Assembly: GCA_000320605.2 (NCBI GenBank)
Contig: KB445801.1
Coordinates: 264,100 to 328,099, forward strand
DNA length: 64,000 nt
Direction: 5' to 3'
DNA from: Gelatoporia subvermispora B
Taxonomy: Eukaryota > Basidiomycota > Agaricomycetes > Polyporales > Gelatoporiaceae
The notes under the pieces were generated by a model, which was not told the DNA's origin, did no database searches, and was given only the letters and a program-made list of their open reading frames with translations. Position numbers and translations under genes: made by a program. This document shows positions 1 to 12,317 of the stretch, in pieces; the first letter of the stretch is position 1; every line of letters starts with the position of its first letter.

Positions 1-108
1 GTTACTACAAGAATAACTGCGTAAGCCATCCGGTCTAACGACTGACCCGATCCGTGCAGGTAGCTGAGTAGATTGATTTTAGGTTTTTGACTTTCTATCA
101 ATCAACAG

Positions 109-452
109 TTACGCTCGTCATCACTACCCCTGTATTCCTTCCGCCGCCGCCTGTCTTCCGAGTCGATGAGAACAATACTGCCCCCGTTATGTCAGTCCGC
201 CTCGTTACGCCCACTCAAGTAGACCCCGGTCAAGGTCGCCCGAGACAGATCACCAAGCGGCCTCCTAGACCAGACGAGGCCATCTCCATCACCACACAAG
301 CTCGTGAGCGTGAGCTAAAGCGCTCTCGTGTTGGAGATCAGGAGAACATCTCGTGAGTGATCTTATCTCGATGTTGTGTAAGTTATATAGCTCACCATGT
401 CATGTATGTCTATCACAGTGCGTCACCTAACAAGAAACACTGGAAGGTATGA
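109..452 (+). CDS. 3' end of an unidentified gene (partial)
   Basis: Two exons can be read, 109..352 and 419..452, joined across a GTGAGT...CAG intron. They give a basic, proline-rich C-terminal tail (VFLPPPPVF, then TKRPPRPDE, then ELKRSRVGDQENIS) that ends in ASPNKKHWKV and a stop at 450-452. An acceptor CAG precedes base 109, so the body of the gene lies left of the window. Such basic tails are common at the C-termini of large basidiomycete kinase-like and nuclear proteins, but I see no domain. The clean splice pair with an open frame is the main support. Function unknown. Confidence 0.35.
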
Positions 453-1851
453 GGTACAGCGACTTGTCTACAATGCGGATGAATGGTAAGAAACCTTTTC
501 CCGTTAGTGTCGTATTGGTTTTGTAGTACGTATCACATTGCGGCATTTTCACTTAATGTTCGGCATGGAGAATGTTAACAGGTTGTTGACTCGTTTAAGT
601 GCCTGATAGTTTTGTGTTGCTCTGCATGGTCGTTTTGCCTGGACGATAATTAGATATTTTATGTATAGCACTGTAACTGGCAATACATGTACCATTTGAC
701 AGTCCTACAAGGAGATACGCCAGATGTGAAGACACAGCATACATGCCACATCACTCATGATGTGGCAGCACTCGGCAGGGGTGGAAAAGTACATCTAAGC
801 CCTCCGACTTGATGAACCTCACTGACTAATTGAAAATCATGAGCACCGTGAGCTTAGACACCTGCAACTTGTACTTACGAGGTAAGAGGTTGGTCGTCGC
901 TATGTACAGCTGTCAGCAACGAGGCACAAGGACCATCAGTAAAATCTCCATTTGACTTACAACGTCTTATCTGCCTTTCTTGGTACTTATTGGGCGCTAA
1001 CGAAGCAGAAAGACGCCGCTAAGTCACAAACAGGTGAATAAGACGTGTTAAGATAACTCGAGATTTTGCTGATGCACTGTTGATAACAGAGACCAGCGCG
1101 GGAGCATACAGATTGAAAGCAGAGCACAGGAGAAAGAGCAAACCCGAAAAAATGCAGAGGGATAGGAGATGGTGCGAAGCGCAGAAGCCGGAGGGTAGGG
1201 AAGTGAAAGGTGGAAGGCGGTAACAGAAGACGGCTGTCGGCAACTGTTGAACGTTGAACGCTAGACGCCGTCTGCAGCCAGCGGAACAGCAGGGCAGCGA
1301 GAGAGCGGCGCCGACAAGGGTGGAAACACTGGCAAAGGTTTATATACGACGTATGCCCTCGATGTATCAATCGATACATTCCGCAATGCATCGTCGAATA
1401 TATCAAGCTTACCTATGATCGCACAGGTGTTAATGTATCATAGATAGCCTGTCCTAGGAGCACTTTGATACATGAAAGCGACGGTATGGCCTGGAGCAGG
1501 AGAGATAAGTGAAGCCGCAAGTCAGACCGTCATGCGCACATCTGTCACATAAGTCAAGACGGCGGGCGCAGTGAGCCAACAAGCTCAAGGGCCTTGGCAA
1601 GTTGCCCCCCTCCCCGGCTGAGTCGACTGTGGCGTGTAGCCACGTCGGTCGATAGGCGGTTGGGGCAGTAGACAACACACGTGTATATGCGTGACACAAG
1701 GATCAGACTTTTCTCTGCCCAATACTGCGGTGTGCGTAATAATTAAGAGAGCCGTGGCAAGATACAAAGAAGAGCAACGAATGGAAGGCCCTGTAATTCG
1801 CCTTTGTTCAAAGTACACCCCGATACTCCGACATGATATTTCATTTAACAA
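453..1851. other. Intergenic, nothing recognised
   Basis: No ORF here has domain-like sequence or plausible splice partners. The minus-strand ORFs at 987-1851 are low-quality and contain no motif I recognise. The stretch is the 3' flank of two converging genes. Confidence 0.5.
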
Positions 1852-3092
1852 CTAGACAGCGTCGTCGTAACTCTGCAGGTGAGGGTTGGAACCAGCCTTG
1901 AAACTGATCCTCGACAATTCTGTGCCGTGGCTACGTGCGGCTGTGGCAGAGCCCGTTTTGCCGCTGCTGCTGCCGCTGCTACCACTACCAGTACCGCACC
2001 GTAGATCGGTTATGTTCGCCTCTGATGCAGTATCATATGACCAGGCACGTCCGCGAGTGACGCGCAGGATGACCAGCATCGGTGCGATACACTGAGAAAC
2101 GTTGATGAGCAAATGTGTATAACAAAGTGAAAGAGAAAATTTTACCTGCACCTGGCTGACTAGGGGAATGAATAGATTTGCTGCCGTATTGTTCAGCCCA
2201 TACAGCACAACGAAAATGAACGAAACAAGCGCATATGGCAGCGCAGACTCGACGATCATGGCTGCTATACCAGTGTACATCTGGCCGTACTGACGGCCAA
2301 GTGTCGCGATGATCCTGCGTCGCATATACAGCAGCCTCGTCACGAGAAGGATCGTGAGCAGGATGTTCAGGGACATCGACAATGACCAGAACGGTACGGA
2401 GAAATCGAGAGTGTTGTTTGCCCAAAGACTGGAGTTCGGCAATGCGGCCTGAAAGGTGGAAAGGACAGACAGGACTAGATATAGCCGAATGAGTGTCAAC
2501 ATGATCGTGGCGGAAGACAATATGTTTACCTGTAGAGGCTAGCCAAGTAAGTATAGGAACCACAACGATATACCACCTCCTCCAGACCGCATAGACACGA
2601 TAAATCTTTACAACGATTAGGATTAACAATCGTAAGACAATTAAGATTCTGCCGACAACTTACCAAAAGGCCGTCGGCAAGGAATGTAGCAACAAGGGAT
2701 GCAGAGTTTCCGAGCGTGTTGGTCCAGACAGATTGCTGCTCTAGCAGAAATGCCAGAGGTCCTCCAGGGTAGTTCCGTTCATCAATCCACGTAAGTTCGT
2801 TGAAGTGAATGTTCATGCAAATGTTGATCGTGCCCGAAGCAAACAGCGCGCAGACCAAGGCGAACCACTTCGCGTTCGAAGCTTTATTCTCTTGAATGAT
2901 ATAATACGTGCACATAGAAAAGATAACGATGTGAATGCCTGTGCATATACGTGAGATCACGGGTGCCCAACACTTTCATCCAATTGGTGAAAGCTCACCA
3001 TACGCAATCGCACCGATGTATACGGCAGCGTTGTTGGTCTGCTCGAACCAAAGCAGACCGGGAGGATCTTGCGTGGCCCAGGAGCTGTTCAT
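1852..3092 (-). CDS. Seven-transmembrane protein, basidiomycete family, copy 1
   Basis: Model: complement of 1852..2091, 2146..2474, 2530..2605, 2664..2938 and 2999..3092 (337 aa). It starts MNSSWATQDPPG. Seven hydrophobic segments are visible: TM1 with VYIGAIAYGIHIV, TM2 around LFASGTINICMNI, TM3 around NTLGNSASLVATFLADG, TM4 PILTWLAST, TM5 SMSLNILLTILLV, TM6 ALPYALVSFIFVVLYG, and TM7 followed by VILRVTRGRAW. A polar, Ser/Gly-rich tail follows. Conserved loop motifs are WIDERNYPGGPLAF and YRVYAVW. Three more genes here (8338, 21163, 25000) share the protein pattern and exon boundaries. The layout is receptor-like, but I know of no assigned function or ligand for this family. Closest in sequence is the copy at 25000. 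Exon phases all agree, so the model is firm; the role is not. Confidence 0.82.
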
Positions 3093-3824
3093 GCTGGAGA
3101 TCAGGATTTGGCGTCAAGGATACTGGCGGTGACATGATACTGGCGCATCGCGCTTCATATACCGCATGGTCTACGACTCACAGCGTCAATCAAACCGGCA
3201 ATTGTGCGACGGTTGCGCAAGCAATCCGTTGTTTCAACAGATACAAAGCCAATTACGGTCTCTGACGCTTCAAACAAGCGTCAACCATCGGCGTTGAGGC
3301 CTGGTGTTGATAGACACCAGCCTCCAACTGACGTCCAACCTGTGCCGGATCCACTTAGTGGGGCGACATCACTGAGCCTTGAGTGATACGCCCTGGGCAG
3401 TGACACTTGCTATGTCCTGAGATACTGACAAGAACTGCAGCGCATGATATCTGATTAATGGACTGAATTGGTTACTAGGACGGCTGTGAGTTAGCTCATG
3501 ATCCCGCGATGTCGGATAGAACTCACGAAGAATGTCATGAGGACATCGTCAAGTTATCATCTAGGTACGCCATCAGACCAAGATGCGCCGGGGATGGCTG
3601 GCTATTCAACAATTTCCTCAAGCAGCTGCGTGCATGCGAATTTCCATGGAGGTATGAAGCATATAATCACGGGTCCTGCGAAGAAGCGCATTTATCTCCT
3701 ATGATCGAAATGTGAGCAAGAACCGAGCTATCTCAACCGACAGAAGCTACGAAACTATCACCATACGAAGTAGGCTTGCTATAAACAGGCACAAGAAGAT
3801 GGGCGCAAGAAGACTTTGAAATAT
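3093..3824. other. Intergenic, nothing recognised
   Basis: This is the 5' flank of the minus-strand 7TM gene. Short plus-strand ORFs at 2935-3715 overlap each other in different frames and have no family signature. Confidence 0.4.
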
Positions 3825-4330
3825 GGAATTCGGACAAACTCGAACAGCGAATGCACAACTAAAGAGGGTGAAAACACACGCCACCAGATGCGCAGCTTCA
3901 CGCGAACAAGGGTTTGACAATAATACACGCTGACCGATGAAAGGGTTGTCCAGATGCTCAGGCCCCGGTGAAACCGTCCAGAACGCCTGTACCGAAGGCG
4001 TCCAACCCGATCGTGAGAGATCTCTGGAGGCGAGCAAGACAGCAAATACCGAAGTTATGTCAAATATGCCTTGGCCAGAGTAAGGGTGATGTGCGGGAGA
4101 AGCGTGTAGTCAACTTCTGGCGAGATGTGACGCTCCACGCCATCAAGAGACTTGTCAGAATGCACGCTGAACAACGTGACGGGGTTGTCCAGATGCTCAG
4201 GCCTCAGGTCCCGGGGAAACGTAGTTTGGAACTTCGAGCTGGCAGGTTCTGTGTGCCCACAGCAGAGGCGTCCAAACTGAGCGTCAGACATTTCCGAAGA
4301 TGGACAACGCAGCAAATGATTGATTCCTGC
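3825..4330. repeat. Imperfect tandem duplication, about 239-bp offset
   Basis: A shared 21-base core begins at 3944 and recurs at 4183. Similarity extends on both sides, for example the paired ACACGCTGA-like and GGCGTCCAA blocks. On the minus strand both units contain the translated motif PEHLDNP, each in a short ORF of about 90-100 codons. This suggests a decayed repeat-containing coding segment rather than a live gene. The outer limits are approximate. Confidence 0.5.
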
Positions 4331-4653
4331 CAAAAGGTGCCGGCTTAGAGTAGGCACGATGCATAACCGAGAAGAAGCTCGTACTTCCCTTCCATCTATC
4401 TATGCCATTCATTGCCCCTCTTACAACAAGTAGAATGACATGATGGAAACACTATAAGTCAATATACATGGCGACCCATGTCGCCCGAAAGTAATCAGGC
4501 TGGTACAACCGTCAATGCTCGAGACTTGAGAATTTGGGGTTTCGACTGGGACTTGGGGACTGGAAGAGGCCGTTCTCTTTCAAGGAAGTGACCACCGTGG
4601 GAACAAGCTAGCTGAGAAAATCTCGGTCACTGCGGAACATTAAGCCACAATAG

Positions 4654-5130
4654 AGGACCCGGGCGACTCCCTATGAGGTTCGGCCCCCAAAATGCCCAAA
4701 AGCGGCCTAAAATACGCAACGATTTCGGCCTAGAATACACAAACAGTACCCAAGGCTAGTCACGACGTCACATCACGTGCTGCCACATCACAGCGCTTTG
4801 CCACAATTTGTCACACCTCTACCGACAGTTTGGCTGCCGACGGACACAGGACAAGACAATGGCTGAGTGTGGGACATTAAATATCTCGAAGCCACACCAG
4901 TATGTGAGATATGCATGAGAACATGCCACTTTTGCGCGGTAGACGTGAGTGGCAACCGGTGCTCAGAGACCGCGACCCGTCAGTCACCTGACCTGGAAAT
5001 ACGCAAAGGTGGACAAGGCTACCCTCCATTTGGCCTCAAATACGCAGATTTTGGACAAACATCTCGGGAATTGGGGGAGTGTAAAATACGCTAATTTCGG
5101 CCGAACCTTATAGGGAGTTGCCCGGGTCCT
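4654..5130. mobile_element. Non-autonomous TIR element, hAT-like, copy 1
   Basis: The ends are inverted repeats of about 32 bp with two mismatches. Both start AGGACCCGGGC and end near GGTTCGGCC. The element is flanked by CACAATAG (4646-4653) and CATAATAG (5131-5138), an 8-bp target duplication with one mismatch. It is 477 bp long and has no transposase ORF. Inside, short motifs of the type AAATACGC recur at about 4703, 4997, 5040 and 5086, as subterminal repeats do in hAT elements. A relative with the same terminal design lies at 44899-45339. The 8-bp duplication fits hAT or P superfamilies; hAT is an inference. Confidence 0.75.
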
Positions 5131-6452
5131 CATAATAGACCGCTTTTGTCCTCCTCAGTGTCAAGAGGGGTGCGGAATTTGAACGCCAGACACCCACTTC
5201 CCAAATTTCGGGGACCCCGAGGACCGGGGTACACCCCCCCTCCCCCCCTCCTCCTTCCAAATCAAGCTGAGCCGAGGCAATGCCGTCTGAAATGAAGGCC
5301 ACAACAGGGGGACGTTCTAGGAGACGTTGTTTGTAAGGCCTAGGACTCGATTTCAAGCTGGGATTTCCACCTTGAAGATATCGCAGAACACTAGTATAGA
5401 TCATATTGCCTCGTTCCACAGGTGACTGGCCCTTGCCACCCTCCTTCGCAGACGTCGTCGCGATATCTGAGGCTTGGAGTCTAAACGGCCACCTCACCGA
5501 TGAGAATCTGGGGTTCTCGGCAAAGGTGCGCCGCTCGAAATCCGTGATCCGACTATCTGTGTTTTTCGCGACAGGGTACGCCCCCCGTTATGAAAACAGC
5601 TGTAACGTGAGCTTAGCTCGTGGCTTTATCGTGATCGCCCTCCCCCCCTCCGATACATCAGTAAAGGTCTGCCTACAGGAGACTAGCTCGTAGCATTACT
5701 CGCCGTTTTCGCTCCTATGTCCCCGAATGATGAGCCGCGTAGCTTCCCAGTCTCCAAGATCAGATCTGCACCAGTAAATCAAGCTGTGAACCGCCTTGCA
5801 CTCAGTCTTATCACGCCAAGTAGATATTGTCCTACCTGAGATATTCCCATCTAAATGCCGCTGCCAGCATTCTCGCAGTATCGCTCGAGCGGCGCTATTC
5901 GGCGGTCGCGCTTTGTATGCTCCTTTCCGGTATCAATTGTATGATTTTACAAGCTAGTACTATCAGCTGTAGCATTGCCGGATACTATATGCGGTAGACA
6001 ACGGGCATGATACGTATATATGCATCGCCTTTCAGGACTTGACACCCTTGTAGCATTCGCGCGGAGGGCCGCCCCGACGGTCCGGCAAAGACGAGCAGTC
6101 GCTGATCTAACGGGAATGCCAAAGGCTAAGAATAGATCCCTGAAGTACTAAGGGGCGCTGTTGCCGGAAACGATCCGGTCAGGGATGGTGAACATTTGCC
6201 TCAGAGGTCATCGATTCATCAGTCAACGTTGTCAACGCTGAGACTTCTAGGCAGCTTGTAGCTTGATCGATGTTGCGATGAAGAAGGAACCAGCTCGAAT
6301 ATCAAGACGTTGCCCAGACACAAGATACTAATAGTACAGGAGAAACAATGTGAGCTAAATTGAAGACCAGGTCATCTGGACAAACGTGAGCACGTGGCGA
6401 TGCACCATTGTCCGAGCCATCCTACTCTTGTCAGTCAGACGTATGCGGTACG
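5131..6452. other. Intergenic, nothing recognised
   Basis: The stretch contains C-rich runs near 5227-5260 and several short ORFs without family features. I see no transposon ends or RNA gene. Confidence 0.4.
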
Positions 6453-7403
6453 TCAGAGATTCACAAAATCGTTGACGAGCTGCATGTACCGCTCGCGCTC
6501 CTCCCAAAAGGGCATGTGGCTCGACTGTTCGAACCTCACCCATTTGACCTTCGGAATCTTCTCGAAGAACGGCGCGACGACAAAGTCCTGGGAGATATCG
6601 TCGCGTCCGTTGATCACCAGCGTGGGCTGGCGCACCAAGTGGAGGCGATCGATGGCTGACCACTCCTTCAGAATCCTGCCACGTAACATAAGTCAGCTTT
6701 TCGGCAGGGCATGGATGCAAGGGCTCGGGACTTACGGTGCGCTGGCGACTGTGGGATCGCCATCTGCTCCAAAGACCTGGTCCAGCGAGTATTTCGCCTC
6801 AGCAGGGAAGGGCTTCACCGTGCACCCGTGCTTCGCATGGAGGACCAGCAGGGCCGCCTCGTACTTCTTCGGATCCTTCATTCCACCCTGGAGGCCCGAC
6901 TGCACGTCCGGTGGCATGGACTGCATGAGTTGCATGTTGGACTGGCCCCACAGGGCGACCGATGCCAGCGAGTTCGTCAGGATGATGTGCTTCAGACCCG
7001 CGGGCTGGCGGCGCAGCTCGTACTCGATTGAGAGGACGCCGCCCCACGAGTGACCAATCAGATCGAATGCGTCCGAGACGCCGAAGTGGTTGAGCAAGTT
7101 GATGAGCTCGTCGATGAAGAGGTCAATCGTCCAGAATGTCGGGGGTTTGTCCTTGAGGTGCGTCGAACGGGAGTTGCCGATCTGATCGTAGAGTATGACG
7201 GGGATGCCCTTGCTGGTGAGGTCGCCCAATGGGACGAGATAGTCATGGGAGAGACCGGGCCCGCCGTGGAGACCAATGAGGGGCGTGTGGGTGCGATTCT
7301 CCAACTCGCCAAAGATCTTGTAGTACGTCTGGAAGGTCTCGCCTTGGTAGGTGAATGGGATGGTCCCCTCCTTGAACGAGGGCGTCGAGATTACGTCGGA
7401 CAT
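6453..7403 (-). CDS. Proline iminopeptidase-like alpha/beta hydrolase (S33), cytosolic form
   Basis: Model: complement of 6453..6675 and 6736..7403 (296 aa), ATG at 7403. The alpha/beta-hydrolase core is complete: the HGGPG oxyanion motif near residue 46, nucleophile elbow GHSWGG near 117, acid in NGRDD, and the catalytic His in SSHMPFWEERE near the C-terminus. This matches peptidase family S33, which removes N-terminal proline or other residues from peptides. There is no signal peptide, so it probably acts in the cytosol. The paralogue at 17851 has the same intron after the codon for Pro in TVASAP, with the same phase, so the two are duplicates. Its position between 7TM genes in the UstYa island hints at peptide processing or turnover, but that is inference. 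Confidence 0.9.
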
Positions 7404-8337
7404 GCCGGAAGAAGAGCGCCTGCCAGATGTCAGGGTTCAGTCAGCTCTCAGCATGTAGAACAGCTGAGGCGGACGAACTTTGACTTCACGTTACCCGTGG
7501 CTGAATGTATGCGCTGGAGGCGACCGCTCCAGGTCCTGGTGTGTGGGAGAGTGGGATGCGACGGAAACGGGGGTCGTAGAGATGCTGTGCTAAATAGGCT
7601 GGTAGACGGCTGGACGCCGATGCGCCATGATGGACGTGCCGGTGGTTTGGACGGGATTCTGATATGGGGGATAGGGGATATCAATCTTGTCCACATTTGT
7701 ACGGCTCTTCTGCTGGTTCTTGATGTATGCCGCTAGAAGCCCGCAGGAGCACGGGCGGAGAAAGTTGGCTGTACGAGGAAACGGCCCGTAGTGGGGAAGC
7801 AAAGTCATGGCCTGACGACCAAGAAAAACCACTTCAGCAAACATTTACACGAGTTGACCGTGGATGTGATAAGCCACTTCGTGGACCACGGACGTGACAG
7901 GCTGCGCACGAACAGCCCGTCGTTGATCGAAGACAATTTCAAGTTGACTAGCTACCGAGTTAGCTCCCGGCATCTTTCTAGAAGGCGACCCGTCTAGCAT
8001 GTGGGGCCCGCGGCCCAGGAGCGTTCATAGAAGCAGGCAGAACCAGACAACGAAATACCCTTACAACTCGTCCGAGAACAGCTTGTGCCGCAATTCGCCG
8101 CTGGCACGTGACTTGAATTACACGTGGTTGCCGCAGTTGCTGCAGTGAACGCCTGGCTCGCCGCACAACTGGTAGCCCCATGCCCAAGTGTGTAGCATAG
8201 AATATTGCGCTCATCACATGGTCAAGAGGAATTCACTCGCGCTACATTTCGGAAGACGACTCGTAACTGACTGTAGGGACACCGTTCAACAGCCTCAACT
8301 ACTCCAGAGTCCAGGTCAAGCCTCACGTGTCCGAAAC
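7404..8337. other. Intergenic, nothing recognised
   Basis: This is the promoter side of the minus-strand hydrolase and the 3' flank of the next 7TM gene. ORFs here are antisense or short and show no motifs. Confidence 0.4.
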
Positions 8338-9475
8338 CTAGGCTTCGTTTGCCGACGGAGCCTTGGACTTCATACCAGATTCCCCATCGCTGTCCTCCAC
8401 CTCGGGAACCAGTGTTCGGGTAACCATTTCCCTGGACCACGCTTTACCCCCTGTGCCACGCAAGATGATCAATTCAGGTGCAATGCACTGCGATGCGTCT
8501 GTAAGTCAGAAGCCTCCTTTCTAAGAAGCAGTTTGCTCACCTCCACGTGAACGAGCAGCGGAATGAACAGGTTCTCCGCAGTGTTCTGGATTCCATACAA
8601 TACCACGAACACGAAACTGACGAGGGCGTAGGGCACGGCGCTCTCTACTACAATGGAGGCAAGGTCCGTATAAACGGCGCCGCTGCTTGGGCCTAACAGG
8701 GCCAAGACGCGGCGACGCAGCCATAATAGACGGGAGACAATGAGTAATGTGAGGCATATGTTGAGTACCATGGTGAGAGCCCAATATGGCAATGAGACTT
8801 TTTCAGTCGTTGCCGCCCAAAGGCTCGAGGTGGGTCTTGACGCCGCAACGACTGTCAGGATCCCAAGGACTGTTGACCCTGCAATGAGTTACATACAAAT
8901 GGATGCGGAACTCGACACACCAATAGACGTTATGTACGCTCCAGCTGGAAGAATCAGCATCCATATTCTGTCGCTCCACAGAAGGAGGGCTCGGTACAAC
9001 TGCGGGACTATGAACTGGGCCCCGCGATGTGTCCAAGTAGCACCTACCATGAACCCCTCTGCCAGCGCAGACGCGAATACGCCGGCCGCATTCCCAAGAG
9101 TATTCTCTGGCAGCGCTTCTTCGTTCAAAATGAAAGCAAGTGGTCCGCCAGGATAATTCCGGTCGTCAATCCAGGTAAGTTCGTTGAAGTTCATGTTGGT
9201 GCAAATGTTGATGCCTCCCAGCACAAACAACGTAGTGATATACGCGAGCCACCCGTATTTTTTGTCCTTGTGCGCAACGAGATGGTAGGCGGTCATAAAA
9301 TACACCACAATGTGTATGCCTAGACGCAGGGAACTCCGGCATTAGATTGCACGTATTGTACGAGAGTTTGTGTACGCGCACCGTACGATATGGCGCCAAT
9401 GTAGACGGCTGCGTTCACCGACTGTTCAAGCCACAAGGCTGCCGGGGGCTCAGCGGTTGCATAGGGTCCGCCCAT
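8338..9475 (-). CDS. Seven-transmembrane protein, basidiomycete family, copy 2
   Basis: Model: complement of 8338..8487, 8541..8878, 8921..8999, 9048..9319 and 9382..9475 (310 aa), start MGGPYATAEPPAALW. The exon layout and phases match the other three copies (exon 1 is again 94 bases). Family motifs are present: EQSVNAAVYIGAIS, TNMNFNELTWIDDRNYPGG, NTLGNAAG, and VESAVPYALVSFVFVVLYG. It is the most divergent copy in helices 3 and 4. The second half of the last helix reads ELIILRGTGGKAW instead of VILRVTRGRAW. The cytoplasmic tail is short and acidic, unlike copy 1. Function unknown; membrane location follows from the hydrophobic segments. Confidence 0.8.
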
Positions 9476-9818
9476 GGTGGGAGCACGGCGGAGAGGCGAG
9501 AAAGGCGTGTTCTACGTTGACACCTTGAATCAGTCCTACATAGTGCCGTACTTCTGAGCAGCCTCCCCCGTTCGGGTAGAAACGGGACCATCGGATTCCA
9601 TAAGTGCCATAGGACGGTTCTAGGCATGCCACCCTCTTCTACATGTCATAACAATCTGTCGCCGACGGACCAATGTGAACATCGAATCTGGACCATCGAG
9701 ATATGGATAACTTGCTTCCCTTCCGCTCGATCAGTCCCTTGGATCATGTGTTCTGCGAGTATGGCACTCAGGGCCATGAAACCTTCTATCTTTCCGGCGC
9801 TGTCCAACAGTCACATTA

Positions 9819-9966
9819 GGTTTTGCCGCAGTTGCAGCTCAAGAAGGGCGTAGTACATTTGACAGATACGCAATTCACTTCGCAATATTTAAGGTTTTGC
9901 CGCTGGTGCAGCTCGAGAAGGATGTAGTACATTTGACATATCCGCAGTTCACTTCACACTATGTTC
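9819..9966. repeat. 74-bp tandem duplication
   Basis: Two adjacent copies, 9819-9892 and 9893-9966, each begin GGTTTTGCCGC and contain GTAGTACATTTGACA. They are clearly similar with scattered substitutions. The repeat lies in the 3' flank of the gene ending at 10005. Confidence 0.7.
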
Positions 9967-10004
9967 CGTTCCAATCTGGTGCTGCCCCTGTCCGCCATGC
10001 AGCG

Positions 10005-11006
10005 TCAACCGGGCGCCAAGTACGACTGCACCATGTGTACCCCTTTGTAGGCGTGTGTCAGGACGGGCGACTAAAAAGCTTGGCAAAATACACGCACCGC
10101 CTCTAGGAATAGCTCTCTGGCTTTGCCAGAAATCTACCTGGCAGTTCGACACGCCAGGTGGGCATGTGAGCTCGAAAGTTGTAAATTCGCCCGAAGGACA
10201 GAAGAATTCCCTTGAGCTGCTGTTCCCGCCGGCGGAGAAAACCAGTCTCGCGAAATGCGTGTGCCGCTTGGGGGCGCGCGCCCATGTCTTGGGATTCCTA
10301 GGCGAGAGCTCGTCGGGGCTATCCAGCACCCATACGTCTAACTCGCTAGGATCATGCAGTTTCAGCGTGGGGTCGAATGTCTCCGTTTGCTGAGGAGTCG
10401 TCGCCATAAGCGTGCATCGTTCCATTCTGAAGTCCAAGTTTCGAAATTGCACGATCGTCGAGGTCTGTGCGCAATTGGCGTTTTTATTATTATTTCGATG
10501 GTCCATTATATTGGAAACATACTTCAGGAGAAATAACAATGTGGCGATCGTCAGGGTAGACGGACCCTTCACGAGAAAACCAGCCCCTCTCGTCCTCGCT
10601 CGTTTTGCGTAGCGGATCCGAAGCGCTGAATTGGAGCACCACTTGAGGGAAATTTAGGATGGGATCCGCCACGAATGCGACATTCCGAAGAACCTGGTCG
10701 AGATTCATGTACTGGTTTGGACGGCGTAGACCTGATTCGAAGGAAGTGAACGAGGTAGTGCTTTGAAGAAATATTGCAAACGATAAGGCAGAGGACAAAA
10801 TAGCCCCAACACACGCCCAGAACACAAGTTTGCTGTTTCGATCTGGTTGTGTGCTCCATTACAAGACGCTACCACACGACACTTGCTGTGAACGTACCAG
10901 TATGTCGAACATTCCGGCGGGAATCATGTCTGTTGATTGGCTCGTCCGTCTCGAGCTCGCTGGAGGAGGGGAGCGCGACGTATTCCGAGCTGTTAGAGCC
11001 CCTCAT
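10005..11006 (-). CDS. Uncharacterised membrane-anchored secretory protein (MERC-motif family)
   Basis: Model: complement of 10005..10042, 10098..10464, 10523..10842 and 10898..11006 (277 aa). All phases agree and the start is MRGSNSSEYVALPSSSE. A short polar N-terminus precedes one hydrophobic segment (LVFWACVGAILSSALSFAIF), then a long lumenal or extracellular part with NQYMNLDQVLRN, SVYPDDRHIVISPE, the signature FRMERCTL, a WVLDSPDEL stretch and cysteines in FFCPSG, LTCPPG and SNCQVDFW. I recognise this as a recurrent basidiomycete family of unknown function. The layout (type II anchor, cysteine-containing outer domain) resembles that of the UstYa-like proteins next to it, but there is no HxxHC motif. 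The last exon (GGGVHMVQSYLAPG) is the least certain part. Confidence 0.7.
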
Positions 11007-12317
11007 TGCGAAGGCAACTTACGCTTAGAGTCCGGCGTGAGGCGAGGAGGCCCTAGAGCTGTCGTCTTTCACGTGCAGCCCCGCTGCCGCCCTGTGCATG
11101 CGCTCTGGATACGACGTCTCGGTGTCAGTCAGCTCTTGTTTGACGGCAGACGAGGCGTCACTGGACATGTCAAAGCCACATTTGTCACACGATTTGGGGG
11201 TAAATGTGGATATGGCCATACTAAGCAGACCTGCGCTACCATACGACCCTTGTGCCAGTGAGAAGCTGATGCACGGCAGGTGCAGCGCTCTCGTGGCGCG
11301 CGTCAACGAGCGGCGTCTCGCGAGTAGCCACTGGTCAGCTACGAATATCACTGTGAGTGAGCGGGGTCCCGACCTGACTTATCTTCGATCCGGATACCAC
11401 GGACCCACAAACGGACACGTGCTGACTGTTCGATTATTTCTCGCGCTGAGCTTGATGGATCTTGATCGCGGACTTTGATAGGTTTCCACATCATCGACTC
11501 CGCGATCATATAATTGTGCTAGAAAGGCTCCCTAAACCAGCCGTCGTTATAGTGTTCTCGCTCCAATACTAGAGCTATGTGCAAAGTCGTTTCAGTATTC
11601 CGAGCAAGCGGAATATGTAATTTCCTTTCTAGTTCGGACATTCTCAATTAGGACGAGCAGGGAGTGGAGGAGAACACTATGAGACGGCTGGATAAAGATG
11701 CCAGCGCTTATGGGGACGTTTACGGGGCGCTTGCAGGGACTCAGAGGCTTGTGCAGTACCCTGCGTACTTTCTACATTGCAGAGCTCGGCGCTGGGCTTC
11801 TCTCGGCTTTGTATTGCATTAAGATAGCCTCTGCACACACTTCGAGGGAATTCTGGCGGGTGTCAACCCATCGGTGAGCCGCACACAGTCAAATATTCCT
11901 TACGCACGGTAAAGCCCGGCCCGCGGGCGCTGGACCAGTTTGCCCAGCCTGTGCTATACCGCCCCTGCTCTCCGCTGGCGGCAGATGCCAGTGACGGCGG
12001 ATCCACATAAGGAAATCAGCGCGTCAGAAACCCTTCGTACGTACCACGGAGCCAATATGACCCTTGGTTTGATGCAGACATATGGGCAACTCCATACAAT
12101 CAGCATATCGGTACGACGTGTATTTGCGGCGTATCACTCCCATCAGAAGTTTGTGTGATGTGTCGTTGTGGGATGGCTGCCGGCTGGTCTACCATACTGG
12201 TGCGTTCTCGTCCTCCATGCTGATGTTCAGGCACTCAGACTCCTATTCACTGAATGCAGGATCTCGATTATCTTCTCCGGTGGTCATGCTTCCTCTTTCC
12301 CGCTGATTCGGCTTCGA
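11007..12317. other. Intergenic with possible gene remnants
   Basis: A small plus-strand ORF at 11700-11876 begins MPALMGTFTGRLQG and contains a hydrophobic stretch. It could splice into an ORF near 11940-12158, but the joined product has no recognised motif. I treat this as possible remnants only. Confidence 0.3.
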
